A DNA stretch of 64,000 nucleotides from Rhabdornis inornatus. Taxonomy: Eukaryota; Chordata; Aves; Passeriformes; Rhabdornithidae. The DNA lies in assembly GCA_013397075.1 (NCBI GenBank), contig VWZS01002961.1:216598-280597 (forward strand), read 5' to 3'. The notes beneath the pieces were generated by a model that saw only the letters and a program-made list of their open reading frames with translations, was not told the DNA's origin and did not search any database. Each line of letters starts with the position of its first letter. The first letter of the stretch is position 1. This document shows, piece after piece, positions 63,861 through 64,000 of the stretch. Position numbers and translations under genes: made by a program.

Positions 63861-64000
63861 GGCTCGTGGAGGACGGAGGGGAAGGGGGGGCTCTGCCCAG
63901 GGCCAGGCTGGGCCCCCTCTCCTGGTGCCAGCAGGGTCTGGTGCCCCTGGTCACTGTGCTGTTTAAACCCCTGGCAGACACAGAACATCCTGCAGTTTGG
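63861..64000. other. GC-rich end of window
   Basis: GGGGAAGGGGGGG-type sequence, then single-copy DNA; nothing recognised. Confidence 0.3.

Noticed and set aside
1..64000. CRISPR arrays, bacterial operons, phage or endogenous retrovirus
   Set aside because: The tandem arrays have no unique spacers, there are no ribosome-binding-site-led gene runs, and no LTR, primer-binding site or retroviral coding region was recognised.

Overview
The window looks like nuclear DNA of a bird. Four short pieces match the CR1 LINE family as it occurs in birds and other sauropsids, two of them at its diagnostic 3' end. There are no Alu-, B1- or L1-like elements, interspersed repeats are sparse, and GC-rich sequence alternates with compact AT-rich islands. 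The assignment rests on recognising CR1 text by eye. I cannot name the species, the chromosome or the neighbouring genes.

I recognise no protein-coding gene, tRNA, rRNA or other RNA gene. The long open frames have low-complexity W/C/S/P/G-rich translations, or exist because a minisatellite has a period divisible by three (49.1-49.4 kb). No run of exons with matching splice sites and a recognisable protein domain was found. I read the window as intergenic or deep intronic DNA.

Three kinds of sequence alternate. (1) About forty AT-rich islands of 100-700 bp carry homeodomain-type TAATTA cores, octamers (ATTTGCAT), SOX (AACAAT), TCF/LEF (ATCAAAG), AP-1 or CRE-like motifs; they stand out from their flanks in composition. 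Such clustering is typical of conserved non-coding elements (CNEs) around developmental regulator genes. The composition and motifs are read from the sequence; conservation and enhancer function are inferences. Strongest candidates: 1376-1815, 14865-15175, 17845-18605, 20805-21180, 23125-23465, 25425-25720, 34505-35160, 40225-40480, 41908-42480, 45640-46115, 47012-47740, 50620-50945, 59395-59740, 61430-61815 and 63535-63860. (2) GC-rich spacers of 0.3-2 kb show no recognisable element. (3) Within or beside the spacers lie about twenty tandem arrays: 20-23 bp minisatellites (1-97, 17385-17668, 21531-21920), a modular 32/38/44-bp array (26058-26399), a 12-bp array (49119-49396), G-rich arrays (7604-7894, 20409-20699), a telomere-like tract (4521-4552), pentamers (7895-7927, 20049-20131, 21380-21424, 56931-57000) and an ATGG array with GGATCC interruptions (62248-62662).

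Two stretches have CpG-island composition (15540-16300 and 35165-35640). One site near 22.0-22.2 kb has the layout of a TATA promoter followed by a short first exon. These are the best places to look for unannotated transcription starts. I found no previously undescribed system of cooperating genes; the most interesting content is the dense regulatory-looking architecture and the unusual grammar of some arrays.
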